64,000 bases of DNA from an uncultured Clostridia bacterium (GCA_934132775.1 CAKPAA010000007.1:27894-91893), one strand, 5' to 3'. Shown: positions 36,093 through 44,869, counted from the first letter of the stretch. Notes: generated from the sequence alone by a model not told the origin. A program made the numbers and translations.

Positions 36093-36524
36093 TCATTTTT
36101 CTTTTGTTTTAAAAAATTTATCTCTTACACTTTCTATCACTGGTTTAGTAAATTTTTCAATTTTGTCTTTTGAAGTTTTAATCACTGGTGTTATCATCTT
36201 TGCAAACTTTCCAGCAGCTTTTGAAATTATAAAATCTTTTGCTATATTAGTAGCAATTTTAAATATAGTTTTTCCTATATTATTTTTTTCTTCTTTCGGC
36301 CTGTTCTTCTCTTGCCTTATCTCAATTACTGTATTAACAGGATTCCTGCTTTCTTCTTTCTTTTCTTTGGTATCCTTTAAAACAACAATGTTACTATTAT
36401 TTTTTTCTAAGTAATTTTTCACTTGTTCTTGAAGATTTGCAACTTCTAGTTGTTCATCTTTATTAAAAAGATTCAAACCTCTTTCGTTTAATGTTTTCAC
36501 GTCATCAAGAACGTTTATTTTCAT
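36093..36524 (-). CDS. Small lysine-rich protein with amphipathic C-terminus, function unknown
   Basis: A 143-residue product with no recognised domain. The N-terminal half is charged and helical (LNERGLNLFNKDEQLEVANLQE), then a Lys/Glu/Asn-rich linker, then an amphipathic, basic helical part (FKIATNIAKDFIISKAAGKFAKM). There is no signal peptide. ATG 36524 has GGAAAGGA upstream. It is monocistronic between the htrA terminator and the secreted repeat protein. The clear ribosome binding site and terminator support a real gene. Confidence 0.6.
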   Translation of the reverse strand: MKINVLDDVKTLNERGLNLFNKDEQLEVANLQEQVKNYLEKNNSNIVVLKDTKEKKEESRNPVNTVIEIRQEKNRPKEEKNNIGKTIFKIATNIAKDFIISKAAGKFAKMITPVIKTSKDKIEKFTKPVIESVRDKFFKTKEK

Positions 36525-36751
36525 AAAATTCCTTTCCTGACAATGTTCTCTCTATTGACTTAAAAATACTATACACATCGCTATTTGTCAACAAATTTCG
36601 TTCGACATATTACGACAGAATTTAACATTTTTGTTTATTCTTTCGTTTTCATTTTTGAATATTATATGCTTTTTGTATAAATACTATAATTGAATTCATA
36701 GATTTATTTTTTACGTTTGCTTAGTTTTCTATGAATTTTTAGGAGGTTAAT

Positions 36752-37225
36752 ATGAACAAGAAAATTTTAATTACACTTACGTTAGTGTTATCTTTAATGA
36801 GTTTCTCACTTGTTTTTGCAGCAAATAATAACACTGTAAATAGTGGAACTACTGCTGGTAGAGTTATAGATAATACTGGTAATGCAGTTGGAAATACTGC
36901 TGGAAATGTTGTCAATGATATTGGTAAGGGCGTTGGTGGTGTTATTAACGGTGCTGGTAGTGCTGTAAATAGTGTTGGTAACGCAGTTAGCAATGTTGGC
37001 AGAGATTTAGGTAATGGTGTTAATAATACAACTGATTCTATTACTAACGAATCAAATAGTTCTACTGGTTATAATGCTACTAGAACTTCTGCAACAGCTG
37101 GAAATACTGCCGCTGATACTACTTGGACTTGGATTATTGTTATAGTTGCTGCTATCGCTATTATTGGACTTATTTGGTACTATAATGCTGAAAACAAAGA
37201 ACATAATTCAAGAAAAGATAGATAA
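36752..37225 (+). CDS. Secreted glycine/asparagine/valine-repeat protein with C-terminal membrane anchor
   Basis: A 157-residue surface protein. The signal peptide ends near SLVFA-ANN (residue 24). Residues about 40-100 are a repetitive Gly-Asn-Ala-Val stretch in which VGN/VGG/VNS units recur every 4 to 7 residues (GNAVGNTAGNVVNDIGKG), predicted to form an amphipathic coat-like helix. A membrane segment at about 125-145 (WIIVIVAAIAIIGLIWYY) and a basic tail end the protein, so it is anchored with the repeat outside. I do not recognise a family. ATG follows AGGAGG. Confidence 0.75.
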   Translation: MNKKILITLTLVLSLMSFSLVFAANNNTVNSGTTAGRVIDNTGNAVGNTAGNVVNDIGKGVGGVINGAGSAVNSVGNAVSNVGRDLGNGVNNTTDSITNESNSSTGYNATRTSATAGNTAADTTWTWIIVIVAAIAIIGLIWYYNAENKEHNSRKDR

Positions 37226-37236
37226 CATTCATTTTC

Positions 37237-37460
37237 AAAGAGGGCATATTTAAATGGAGTATCATAGTGCATTTTCTAGAAAAATTATTTAATTTTCTAA
37301 ATGCTGGCTTCACTTAACGGCAAATTCCAATATTGCAGGGCTTTGCCCTGCACCTTACCTATCTGTAATTTGCCTATTCAGGAGCATTGTAGAAAATTAA
37401 ATGAATTTTTCTCCCTATAGGAGTTGCTTACTATATGTGCCATTTAAATATGCCCTCTTT
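37237..37460. repeat. 224-bp element with 21-bp perfect terminal inverted repeats (MITE-like or structured RNA)
   Basis: Terminal arms 37237-37257 and 37440-37460 are perfectly complementary (start AAAGAGGGCATATTT). Nested inside are AATTTTC-rich arms 37278-37299 and 37390-37412 (one bulge), AATGCT/AGCATT (37300-37305, 37383-37388), GGCAAATT/AATTTGCC (37319-37326, 37367-37374) and GCAGGGC/GCCCTGC (37335-37341, 37345-37351). It has no ORF and could fold as one long hairpin. No target-site duplication is clear. It starts 12 bases after a stop codon, so it might instead act as a terminator. Confidence 0.7.
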
Positions 37461-37658
37461 TTCTAAATTTATTTTCAAGCATCTCTTACTATCTTAAAAA
37501 TGTAAAAAATTATTTTTAGGTACGCACAAACTCTTATAAATATATATTACACTAAAAAGTTATAATCAATTCATCGACTATCTCACAATAATTACCTTCT
37601 ACCACTTTTATTTAATAGTTCAATATGTTATAATTTCCTTGAAATTGGAGGTTTTTTT

Positions 37659-38123
37659 ATGACAAATAAAAGCGATGAAAATAGAGTAATTTCAAAAAAC
37701 AGTAAAGCATACCACGATTATTTTATAGACTCGAAAATGGAATGTGGAATTGAACTTGCTGGAACAGAAGTTAAATCAATTAGAGATGGAAAAGTTAATA
37801 TGAAAGATAGCTATGCTTCAATAAAAAATGGGGAACTTTTCATTCACTCATTACATATAAGTCCTTACGAAAAAGGAAATATATTTAACAAAGATCCTAT
37901 GCGTTCAAGAAAATTACTAGTTCATAAAAATGAAATTTTAAAACTAGTTGGAATGGTTAAACAAAAAGGAATTGCCTTAGTTCCACTTTCTCTTTATTGG
38001 GATAGAAACCACGTTAAGGTAGAGTTAGGTATTTGCCGAGGCAAAAAGCTTTACGACAAACGTCAAGATATTGCTAAAAAAGATGCCGAACGCAGAATAG
38101 CCCAACATCTCTCAGGAAAATAA
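37659..38123 (+). CDS. smpB: SsrA-binding protein SmpB
   Basis: A 154-residue RNA-binding protein that delivers tmRNA to stalled ribosomes for trans-translation. Family motifs are all present: NSKAYHDYFI, ECGIELAGTEVKSIRDGKVN, KDSYASIKNGELF, HISPYEKGN, RSRKLLVHKNEI and the C-terminal GKKLYDKRQDIAKKDAERR. Start ATG follows GGAGG, and a TATAAT at 37629-37634 may be its -10. The tmRNA gene, often next to smpB, is not found in the flanking sequence. Confidence 0.98.
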   Translation: MTNKSDENRVISKNSKAYHDYFIDSKMECGIELAGTEVKSIRDGKVNMKDSYASIKNGELFIHSLHISPYEKGNIFNKDPMRSRKLLVHKNEILKLVGMVKQKGIALVPLSLYWDRNHVKVELGICRGKKLYDKRQDIAKKDAERRIAQHLSGK

Positions 38124-38239
38124 TTATAAAACTAACTTAAATTTTTGATAAAAAATATAACCTGTCAAAAGTAAATATCATACACAAAATGTAATATGTT
38201 ATTAAACTAAAATTCACCACTAAAAGTTTCAAATACTGT

Positions 38240-38344
38240 TTGACATTTTCTGGTTCAAATGTTAGAATTTAATTACAGCGGTTTACAAGTAATTGTAAAT
38301 TTCTTAAAAAGCTAAGGAAGTGTGTGTCCTTAGCTTTTCTCCTT
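38240..38344 (+). ncRNA. Candidate small RNA of about 65-75 nt
   Basis: A consensus promoter, TTGACA (38240-38245), 17 bp, TAGAAT (38263-38268), is followed within 40 bases by a strong terminator, AAAAGCTAAGGA/TCCTTAGCTTTT (38307-38318, 38327-38338). Between them is TTTACAA/TTGTAAA (38282-38299). No ORF and no plus-strand gene follows before 41559, so the promoter appears to make a short, two-hairpin transcript. It is also possible that the stem serves as terminator for smpB. Confidence 0.5.
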
Positions 38345-38402
38345 TTATATGATGCTGTTCTAAGCATCTTTTTGTTTCAATAATTTTGTAATTTTCCATA
38401 GC

Positions 38403-38891
38403 TTATATTATTTCATTTATTGGTGGAAATTTTCCTGATTTGACAATATCAAGTAGCTCTTGCAATTTACTTAATGCATCTTCATATTGTTCCTTAGTTA
38501 TTATATTTTCATTTAGTGCTTCGTCTAACTCTTCCCTATCTAGTATTTCGTATTTGCCATCTGAAAAGATTTTTAAATCAACTAACAAGTCTATAAGAGT
38601 GTATGTATCATCTTCAAATTTATAGTCTATAATGTCGCAATACCAATATATAAAATTTCCGCTTTTATCAAAGAATTTGCTTATTTTCCAACCTTTGTCT
38701 AACATTGTGTATGAAATTCCCATTCCAATATCTGGTCTTGGCTTTATTGGTGTCCATTTAGTAACAATTAGATTTTCTGTTTTTAATATTACTTCATCTT
38801 TTGATATATCAACGATTTCATCTGGGATATATCTTTTTCTTAGTATTTTCATTTCAACTAACATTCCCCTCTTTAAAGGTAAATATTCCAA
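38403..38891 (-). CDS. DUF402 domain protein
   Basis: A 162-residue protein of the DUF402 family, whose members include FAU-1-like RNA-binding and nucleotide-phosphatase proteins. Family features are KWTPIKPRPDIGMGISYTM and the WYCDIIDYKFEDDTYTLIDLLVDLKIF stretch, containing the conserved Asp/Tyr residues. The track of in-frame codons begins with a TTG at 38891; ATG codons lie at 38864 and 38849, and none has a well-spaced ribosome binding site (an AGAGGGG sits between them), so the exact start is uncertain. Biological role here is unknown. Confidence 0.8.
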   Translation of the reverse strand: MEYLPLKRGMLVEMKILRKRYIPDEIVDISKDEVILKTENLIVTKWTPIKPRPDIGMGISYTMLDKGWKISKFFDKSGNFIYWYCDIIDYKFEDDTYTLIDLLVDLKIFSDGKYEILDREELDEALNENIITKEQYEDALSKLQELLDIVKSGKFPPINEII

Positions 38892-38962
38892 ATCTCTTTT
38901 TTAAAAAGTATTTTCATTTATTACCCTAATGTTTATTTACTAAAATTCTAGCAAATCATTTT

Positions 38963-39946
38963 TCAATTTGCAATAGTAATTTCAACACCTGTATAGTAAT
39001 GTTTTATTATCTCATCATACTTGCTCCCATTCTTAGCCATTGAATTTGCTCCCTCTTGGCTCATCCCAACTCCGTGACCATAGCCTATTGTGTAAAAAGT
39101 AATTTGTCCATTTTCATTTTTTTCTATTCTGAAATTAGTTGAACGTATACCGGTTAATTTTCTAAGCTCTGTGGCTTTTATTTGAACTTCACCAATTTTC
39201 AATGTATTAACTCTGCCACTTCCAGTGTAATCTACTATTTCTATTGGATAATCTTTTTCTTTATAGTCACTAACGTATGATTTTATTATTTCTGCAAATT
39301 CCTCTTTTGTAAATGTTTTTGTATCTTGGTATGGATTTTCTTCATTACCTGCTACACTTTGCAAATATGGTATCTCTTTTCCACCCCATACGTATTTTAC
39401 ATTCTCTGTTTTTCCCCCACTATTAGCATGAAAAAATGCAGATATTATTTCTCCATTATACGTTATTACTTGGTTACTAGTAGATTTCACAGCTTTCTCT
39501 AACTTTGCCCACTTTTCATTTTCCTCTACATCATCCCAAGATTCAAAGGCGTACTCTTTTGTTTTATAACACTGACAACAATTTATATTGTCACACATAT
39601 CCGCACCGTCATGCAAATTAGGACTATTTTTTAACTTATATAAAGTATAAGTTCTAGCTACTAATGCTTGTGCCTTTAATGCCTCTATTTCATATGTTGC
39701 CGGTACTTCTCCTATTAGCACACCTATAATATAGCTATCAAAATCTAGTTCGATAATTTTATTTTCGCTAGTAAGCAAAAGTTTTATTTTGTCTCTATTT
39801 TCTATTTTGCTCTCCTCAATATTTGTGTCACCAGAGCTTTCATCTTGCTTGGGCACAACGTTATTTCTAACTCCAATTAAAAATATGCTTGGAGTCAAAA
39901 AGCTTATTATCATTAAAGCTACAAAAAATAGCAAGAATTTTCGCAT
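38963..39946 (-). CDS. spoIID: Stage II sporulation protein D (lytic transglycosylase)
   Basis: A 327-residue membrane-anchored peptidoglycan lytic enzyme needed for engulfment during sporulation. A membrane helix (residues 2-20) precedes the SpoIID domain: GEVPATYEIEALKAQALVARTY with the catalytic Glu of GEVP, the Cys-rich CDNINCCQCY loop that binds zinc in clostridial homologues, HANSGGKTENVKYVWGG and the closing YGHGVGMSQEGANSMA. The ATG at 39946 is chosen because GGGAGG lies 6 bases upstream; the ORF extends 7 codons further without a site. A spore former is firmly indicated. Confidence 0.95.
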   Translation of the reverse strand: MRKFLLFFVALMIISFLTPSIFLIGVRNNVVPKQDESSGDTNIEESKIENRDKIKLLLTSENKIIELDFDSYIIGVLIGEVPATYEIEALKAQALVARTYTLYKLKNSPNLHDGADMCDNINCCQCYKTKEYAFESWDDVEENEKWAKLEKAVKSTSNQVITYNGEIISAFFHANSGGKTENVKYVWGGKEIPYLQSVAGNEENPYQDTKTFTKEEFAEIIKSYVSDYKEKDYPIEIVDYTGSGRVNTLKIGEVQIKATELRKLTGIRSTNFRIEKNENGQITFYTIGYGHGVGMSQEGANSMAKNGSKYDEIIKHYYTGVEITIAN

Positions 39947-40019
39947 AAGAAAACCTCCCATCCTCATAGTTAATTCTATGTGGACAAGAGGTGCTTTTAG
40001 AACTTATATTTTATCTAAC

Positions 40020-40370
40020 TTATTTAGCTACTGCAGCTGATACGATTTCGCTAAATCCTTTAGGATCGTTAACTGCCATTTCAGCTAACATCTTTCTGTT
40101 AATATTGATGTTTGCTTTTTTCATTCCGTTAATTAAAGTGCTGTAATTAACACCGTTTGCTCTAGCAGCAGCGTTAATTCTTGTAATCCATAGCTTCCTG
40201 AAATCTCTCTTTTTAAGTCTTCTTCCAACGTAAGCATATTGTAAAGATTTCATTACAGCTTGGTTAGCCATTCTAAATCTAATGCTTTTTGCTCCATAAT
40301 AGCCTTTAGCCATTTTTAAAACTTTTTTATGTTTCTTTCTTGTAATTTTTGCTGTTTTTACTCTTGCCAT
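40020..40370 (-). CDS. rplT: 50S ribosomal protein L20
   Basis: 116 residues, the standard length. The L20 signature [19 protein letters not shown] and [20 protein letters not shown] are complete. It is third in infC-rpmI-rplT. In Firmicutes L20 binds the leader of this operon to repress it; a matching leader is present at 41152-41345. Confidence 0.99.
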   Translation of the reverse strand: MARVKTAKITRKKHKKVLKMAKGYYGAKSIRFRMANQAVMKSLQYAYVGRRLKKRDFRKLWITRINAAARANGVNYSTLINGMKKANININRKMLAEMAVNDPKGFSEIVSAAVAK

Positions 40371-40399
40371 TAGTCTTTCTCTCCTTTCAATCTAATCTA

Positions 40400-40597
40400 T
40401 TAACCGTATGGTAACATTTTCTTTACAGTTGCTACCATTGTCTTATCAACTGTTGTTGGTTTTCTTAGTCTTGCTTTTCTCTTTGATGTTTTAACATTTA
40501 ATAAATGTCTTTTATTCATTCTGTTTCTTTTAATTTTTCCTGTACCTGTAAAGCTAACTCTCTTTTTAGTAGCTCTATGTGTTTTCATTTTAGGCAT
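40400..40597 (-). CDS. rpmI: 50S ribosomal protein L35
   Basis: 65 residues with [14 protein letters not shown] at the N-terminus and [10 protein letters not shown] further on, all typical of L35. I place the start at ATG 40597, behind AAGGGAG, rather than the TTG two codons earlier. It follows infC by 27 bp. Confidence 0.98.
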   Translation of the reverse strand: MPKMKTHRATKKRVSFTGTGKIKRNRMNKRHLLNVKTSKRKARLRKPTTVDKTMVATVKKMLPYG

Positions 40598-40624
40598 AGT
40601 CAAAACTCCCTTCTAAAAATATAA

Positions 40625-41137
40625 TTATTGTTGTTTTGGATTAATCATAAGCATCATACTTCTGCCTTCTAATTTAGGGGCTTTATCAGTGCTTCCAACA
40701 TCAGATAAAGATTCTGCAAACTTACTTAACACGTTTGCTCCGAAAGCTGTATTGTTTACTTCTCTTCCCTTAAATTTAATCGTTGCTTTTACTTTGTTTC
40801 CATCTTCTAAAAATTTTCTAGCATTTTTAGATTTGAATTCAAAATCATGTGTATCGATTGTTGAAGACAAACGAATTTCTTTAATTTCAACAACTTTTTG
40901 TTTCTTCTTAGACTCTTTTTCTTTGCGAGCTTGCTCATATTTGTACTTTCCATAGTTCATAATCTTACAAACTACTGGGTCTGCACTAGGTGCAACCTCA
41001 ACTAAATCTAATTCTCTTTCATCAGCTAGCTTTTGTGCTTCTGATACTGGCATAATACCAAGTTGTTCACCGTTTTCATCAATAACCTTTACTTCTTTAG
41101 CTACGATTTCCTCATTGATAGAAAGTTCTTGTTTGAT
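40625..41137 (-). CDS. infC: Translation initiation factor IF-3 with an ATC start codon
   Basis: A 170-residue factor that selects initiator tRNA and start codons on the 30S subunit. IF-3 motifs include KVIDENGEQLGIM, VVCKIMNYGKYKYEQ, IRLSSTIDTHDFE and KVKATIKFKGRE. No ATG opens this frame. AAGGAG at 41151-41146 is 8 bases upstream of ATC (41137-41135), the start codon I choose. The GTG at 41146 lies inside the ribosome binding site itself. Rare AUU/AUC/AUA starts on infC are known and make IF-3 repress its own translation. It heads infC-rpmI-rplT. Confidence 0.95.
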   Translation of the reverse strand: MKQELSINEEIVAKEVKVIDENGEQLGIMPVSEAQKLADERELDLVEVAPSADPVVCKIMNYGKYKYEQARKEKESKKKQKVVEIKEIRLSSTIDTHDFEFKSKNARKFLEDGNKVKATIKFKGREVNNTAFGANVLSKFAESLSDVGSTDKAPKLEGRSMMLMINPKQQ

Positions 41138-41151
41138 ACAAATCACTCCTT

Positions 41152-41345
41152 ATTTTTAATTTGCTTTTATATAAGCAATGGTCTAGTTTTTTACACTTCT
41201 TAGCAAGCATAAAAAAAGACTTAAGTTAAAGACTTAAGCCACCACATACAATAATTCGTAAAACATAATTCGTACTAATTATTTTTAACCACTAACATAT
41301 ATATGTTAGGGTGAGAAGTGGTTGACTTCTTCTTGAACCATTTAT
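41152..41345 (-). promoter_or_regulatory. infC-rpmI-rplT leader (L20 leader-like) with terminator
   Basis: The minus-strand transcript leader contains a CAAGAAGAAGTCAACCACTT segment that can pair with the downstream AGTGG region, AACATATATATGTT, then a terminator, GGCTTAAG/CTTAAGTC (41240-41233, 41225-41218) plus seven Ts. Position and composition match the L20-responsive leaders of low-GC Gram-positives; the RNA family match is from memory. Confidence 0.65.
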
Positions 41346-41346
41346 T

Positions 41347-41374
41347 ATTATAATCGCTTTATGAAATTTGTCAA
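41347..41374 (-). promoter_or_regulatory. Proximal infC operon promoter
   Basis: TTGACA at 41374-41369 and TATAAT at 41352-41347, 16 bp between. Confidence 0.7.
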
Positions 41375-41377
41375 GTA

Positions 41378-41406
41378 ATTTTACAAAAAAGTTTCACTTA
41401 TGTCAA
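41378..41406 (-). promoter_or_regulatory. Distal infC operon promoter
   Basis: TTGACA at 41406-41401 and TAAAAT at 41383-41378, 17 bp between, in tandem with the proximal promoter. The divergent rplM promoter starts 20 bp away. Confidence 0.65.
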
Positions 41407-41425
41407 GTTCTTTTTATATTTTTTG

Positions 41426-41454
41426 TTGACAAAAAGGGATTTTGGTATTAAAAT
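41426..41454 (+). promoter_or_regulatory. rplM-rpsI promoter
   Basis: TTGACA at 41426-41431 and TAAAAT at 41449-41454, 17 bp between, divergent from the infC promoters. Confidence 0.75.
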
Positions 41455-41455
41455 A

Positions 41456-41558
41456 GTTTCGCATGGTATTAGAGAGGATACCCCGGATGCCTTAGATAAT
41501 ATCACGAAACGATTATTTAAATTAAATATGTATTTGAAATGGAGGTTTAGATAGTACC
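41456..41558 (+). promoter_or_regulatory. rplM leader (L13 leader-like structure)
   Basis: GTTTCG (41456-41461) pairs with CGAAAC (41505-41510), enclosing a hairpin with GCAT/ATGC and GGTAT/ATACC helices. This compact structure sits right at the expected start point and resembles the L13 leader of Firmicutes, which is thought to mediate feedback by L13. Match is by eye. Confidence 0.55.
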
Positions 41559-41993
41559 ATGAATAATGTTACACATAGCGTTAAAGCTAGCGAAATTGAA
41601 AGAAAATGGTATGTAATCGATGCTGATGGTAAAGTTTTAGGTAGACTTGCATCAGAAGTTGCAAAACTATTAAAAGGAAAACACAAACCAACTTATACAA
41701 CAAACTTAGATGTTGGTGATTATGTTGTTGTTGTAAATACTGACAAAATGATTTTAACAGGAAATAAAATGGAAGACAAGATATATAGAAGACATACAGG
41801 TTACATTGGTAATATGAAAGAATTACAAGCCAAAGATATGATGGCTAAAGATTCAGCAAACGTTCTTATGCTTGCTGTTAAAGGTATGCTTCCAAAGAAT
41901 AGTTTAGGAAGAAAAATGTTAACAAAATTAAAAGTATACAGAGGTGCTGAGCACGAACAACAAGCTCAAAAACCAGAAGTATACAACTTTTAA
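41559..41993 (+). CDS. rplM: 50S ribosomal protein L13
   Basis: 144 residues with the L13 features [45 protein letters not shown] and the C-terminal [16 protein letters not shown] [17 protein letters not shown]. The GGAGG upstream is 13 bases from the ATG, wider than usual, and no better start is present because an in-frame TAG lies between. First gene of rplM-rpsI. Confidence 0.98.
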   Translation: MNNVTHSVKASEIERKWYVIDADGKVLGRLASEVAKLLKGKHKPTYTTNLDVGDYVVVVNTDKMILTGNKMEDKIYRRHTGYIGNMKELQAKDMMAKDSANVLMLAVKGMLPKNSLGRKMLTKLKVYRGAEHEQQAQKPEVYNF

Positions 41994-42006
41994 GGAGGAG
42001 AAATAA

Positions 42007-42417
42007 ATGCCTAGAGTTGCTAAAAAAGATGTAGCCGTATTTTGCGGAACTGGTAGAAGAAAAACTTCTATCGCTAGAGTTAGATTGATGCCAGGTAAAG
42101 GTAATATCACAATAAACGGAAAAGATATTGCTGAATACCTACCTACTGAAGTTCTTAGAGTTGTTGCTAAACAAGCTTTAGCAGTTAGTGGAACTGAAGG
42201 AAAATATGATATTGTAATCAAAGTTGAAGGTGGCGGTTTAACAGGTCAAGCTGGTGCCATCAGACACGGTATTGCTAGAGCTTTGGTTAAAGCTGATGAA
42301 GCTTACAAACCTGCTATTAAAGCAGCTGGTTTATTGACAAGAGATTCAAGAATGAAGGAAAGAAAGAAACCAGGTCTTAAAAAAGCAAGAAAAGCTCCAC
42401 AATTCTCAAAGAGATAA
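42007..42417 (+). CDS. rpsI: 30S ribosomal protein S9
   Basis: 136 residues, with [40 protein letters not shown] and the C-terminal basic tail ending in KAPQFSKR that contacts the P-site tRNA. It is 13 bp downstream of rplM, with AGGAGG before its ATG. Confidence 0.99.
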   Translation: MPRVAKKDVAVFCGTGRRKTSIARVRLMPGKGNITINGKDIAEYLPTEVLRVVAKQALAVSGTEGKYDIVIKVEGGGLTGQAGAIRHGIARALVKADEAYKPAIKAAGLLTRDSRMKERKKPGLKKARKAPQFSKR

Positions 42418-42432
42418 TATTTTATATATTAC

Positions 42433-42464
42433 AAACCCTACAGTTTCAAAAAGCTGTAGGGTTT
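42433..42464 (+). terminator. rplM-rpsI terminator
   Basis: 11-bp stem AAACCCTACAG/CTGTAGGGTTT (42433-42443, 42454-42464), 15 bases after the rpsI stop. Confidence 0.75.
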
Positions 42465-42600
42465 TCGACTGTTTAAGATTCTTTAAGATTGTAGAAAAAC
42501 TGGTATGTAAGTAACAAATTTTAATGCAATTTTTATTATGCAATTATACTTTTTAAATAAAAAATAAGACTACTCCGTTAAGGGATAATATTTTATATCT

Positions 42601-43282
42601 TTATTGCCACAAGTTTAAAGATGAGTCTGGTGTAACTTCAGCCATTCCCTCTAAATTATAAAAAGTATCTGGCACATCACCTATCAAAACAGTTTCCGCC
42701 ACATTTACGTGATTTATAACATCTACCTTTTCACTTATAAACGGTGCTACAATTCCCATTCTGCACCTAATTTCCAAATAAACTCTATGTCTAGTCTGAT
42801 TTATTCCTGTTGAGATAAATTCCGTTTTAAACTCAATATTGACTGTTCCAGTTGGTATTAGTTTTACTTCTATCACTGGTCCTCTACCTGCTAAAAATGC
42901 ATTTCCTGTGAAATTTCCTATTGGTATTCTTACATATGATTCTTTTAGTTCATTATTTTTTTCTTGTATTCTACTAGAAATTTCAGACGAAATTCTGTTC
43001 ATTTCTATAACGTTTGCTCTAAGTGCTAATATTTTGCCGGTTTGCATCTCTATCCAAAATTATTAAATCAAGATATCCAACGTCATTCATAACTTCTTGC
43101 ACAACTTGGTTAGATATTGATATTCCAATGCTTTCAGCTCTAACCTTGCAAAGTTCCATTATTGTTGGTTCTGCAAGATATGTAATTAGCTCAAAAGTAA
43201 GCCACATTGCTAAAATTACAATTAAATATTCTAAAATAAATAACTTTTTTCTATACTTATCAAAACCTAATCGCTCTTCCAT
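42601..43282 (-). pseudogene. yunB: YunB sporulation protein, split by an apparent frameshift
   Basis: Two overlapping frames together make a YunB-like protein of about 226 residues. The upstream frame (43282-43019) has the membrane helix and ERLGFDKYRKKLFIL, ending ILDRDANRQNIST. The downstream frame (42601-43047) continues MQTGKILALRANVIEMN, IPIGNFTGNAFLAGRGP and AETVLIGDVPDTFYN, the YunB C-terminal domain. The 682-bp span is one base more than a multiple of three, so one extra base (perhaps in the T4 run of ATTTTGG near 43066) or two missing bases would explain it. It starts just after the sipL stop. YunB takes part in sporulation; whether it works here is unclear. Confidence 0.75.
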
Positions 43283-43283
43283 A

Positions 43284-44849
43284 TCATAACAATTCAGCAG
43301 CTACTTTCGCATTTCTTTTTGGAATAATTAACTGTTGATTTGGATATATTTTATCATCTTTCAAATCATTATAACTCATTATTTCACATACCGTAGTTCT
43401 ATATTTCTTTGCAATTTTCCACAAAGAGTCCCCTGGTTTAACATAGTAAATAACTATACTTGGCATCTCTGGTAATTTATCTTCTGATACTTCTATATTT
43501 TTTATACCATTTATTCTTTCATTTTTGTCTGCTTGCACAAATATCTTTGTTTCTATTTTTATTTGCATTTGACTAGAATCAATTTTTGAATATTCAATAT
43601 TATTTATATTCATATTGATTTCCGTATTCATACCATTTTGCAAGTTTTGTATTTTTACAACTTGTGCAAATGGTAACTCCATTTTTTTAGATTCTAGCGT
43701 TCTTTTATTTTCGTTATAGTTTAAAATATCAAAATTTATATTTCCTTCCAAAGCAACTTTACCATCTAAAACATTTTTTGTATTTATATTTGGAGTCGCA
43801 TCAATATTAAGAATTTTTATATTATCTAGGTCTGGAATTAACAATCCTTGCACAATTTCCACATTTTCTGCCTGATTTATCGTATTTTGTAATAAATTTA
43901 TTTCTTCATATTCGCATTTTAAGTTACAATCTGGTGAATATATATCATCAATTACTTCTGTTTGTTCTTTTTGAAACACACAAACTCTTGCACATACTTT
44001 TCCCTCAACTGTAAAACTAAGTGATTTTAAATCTTGATATATAGGCTTTATAGAGAATGCCTTAACTGTGTACTTTAATGAAATCTCCATATTTTCATTT
44101 ATACCATCGTAATCAATAAAGCCCATTACTGGTATTGTTGTCTCAAAGGATTCTAACGTCTGACTTTCATCATCAGAAACATATATTATCTTAACGATGG
44201 CATCTGCTTTTGCAAAAATCTTATTATAGCTTATTTTATAATCTTCATTTGATATTTTCAAAGTGGCTTTTAATATTTCACCTATTGGCTTGCATCCCTC
44301 ATCTAAGCTAACATTTTCTTGTAAATCTATATCTTGCATTTTGCAGTTTTGAAGCACATTAAGATCAATGCTTTTCTTTTGAAGTTCAACATCTCTGCTA
44401 TCTGTTACATCTTTTGCAATGTTGCATTCGGTCGTATTCATCGCTTTTACATCTATTGTTATTGGAGATTTAATATTTAGTTTTCTGCTGTTTATAACTT
44501 TACATTCGATAGGTCCTTTATACACTCTTAAATCAATTATTGAGTTCTCATTAACATCTGGAATATTAAATGTTTCAGAGAAATCAAAATTACTTGTTAA
44601 ATTTTTAAAAGCTCCGCTCTCATCATCTGACATATAGACAACACAAACTTGCATTGTACCATCAACAATTAACTTTCCATTTTCAATTCTTTGATTTGTT
44701 ATAAAAACTTCATTATCCACCGAAATTAAGCTAAGAATATCTGGTTTTATATCAGGTACGCTTATATCTCCCTCTATAACTTTTGTTTTTTTCTCCTTAC
44801 CAACTAACTTAGTAACATTTATTGGCTGATTTATTGTCTCTATATTCAT
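43284..44849 (-). CDS. sipL: SipL-like spore coat morphogenetic protein (DUF3794 repeats and LysM)
   Basis: A 521-residue protein built of three DUF3794 modules (for example VIEGDISVPDIKPDILSLIS at about 24-43 and the later GFIDYDGINENMEISL) and one C-terminal LysM domain (YYVKPGDSLWKIAKKYRTT, IYPNQQLIIPK). This is the architecture and length of clostridial SipL, which binds SpoIVA at the forespore surface to start coat assembly. It is followed without a gap by yunB. SD half-buried in a hairpin (44870-44900). Assignment to SipL proper rather than a related DUF3794 protein is likely, not certain. Confidence 0.85.
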   Translation of the reverse strand: MNIETINQPINVTKLVGKEKKTKVIEGDISVPDIKPDILSLISVDNEVFITNQRIENGKLIVDGTMQVCVVYMSDDESGAFKNLTSNFDFSETFNIPDVNENSIIDLRVYKGPIECKVINSRKLNIKSPITIDVKAMNTTECNIAKDVTDSRDVELQKKSIDLNVLQNCKMQDIDLQENVSLDEGCKPIGEILKATLKISNEDYKISYNKIFAKADAIVKIIYVSDDESQTLESFETTIPVMGFIDYDGINENMEISLKYTVKAFSIKPIYQDLKSLSFTVEGKVCARVCVFQKEQTEVIDDIYSPDCNLKCEYEEINLLQNTINQAENVEIVQGLLIPDLDNIKILNIDATPNINTKNVLDGKVALEGNINFDILNYNENKRTLESKKMELPFAQVVKIQNLQNGMNTEINMNINNIEYSKIDSSQMQIKIETKIFVQADKNERINGIKNIEVSEDKLPEMPSIVIYYVKPGDSLWKIAKKYRTTVCEIMSYNDLKDDKIYPNQQLIIPKRNAKVAAELL

Positions 44850-44869
44850 AAAAAATCCCTCCTAATATT

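Noticed and set aside
38124..38402. tmRNA gene after smpB
   Set aside because: No tRNA-like ends or tag-peptide ORF; only the small promoter-terminator unit is present.
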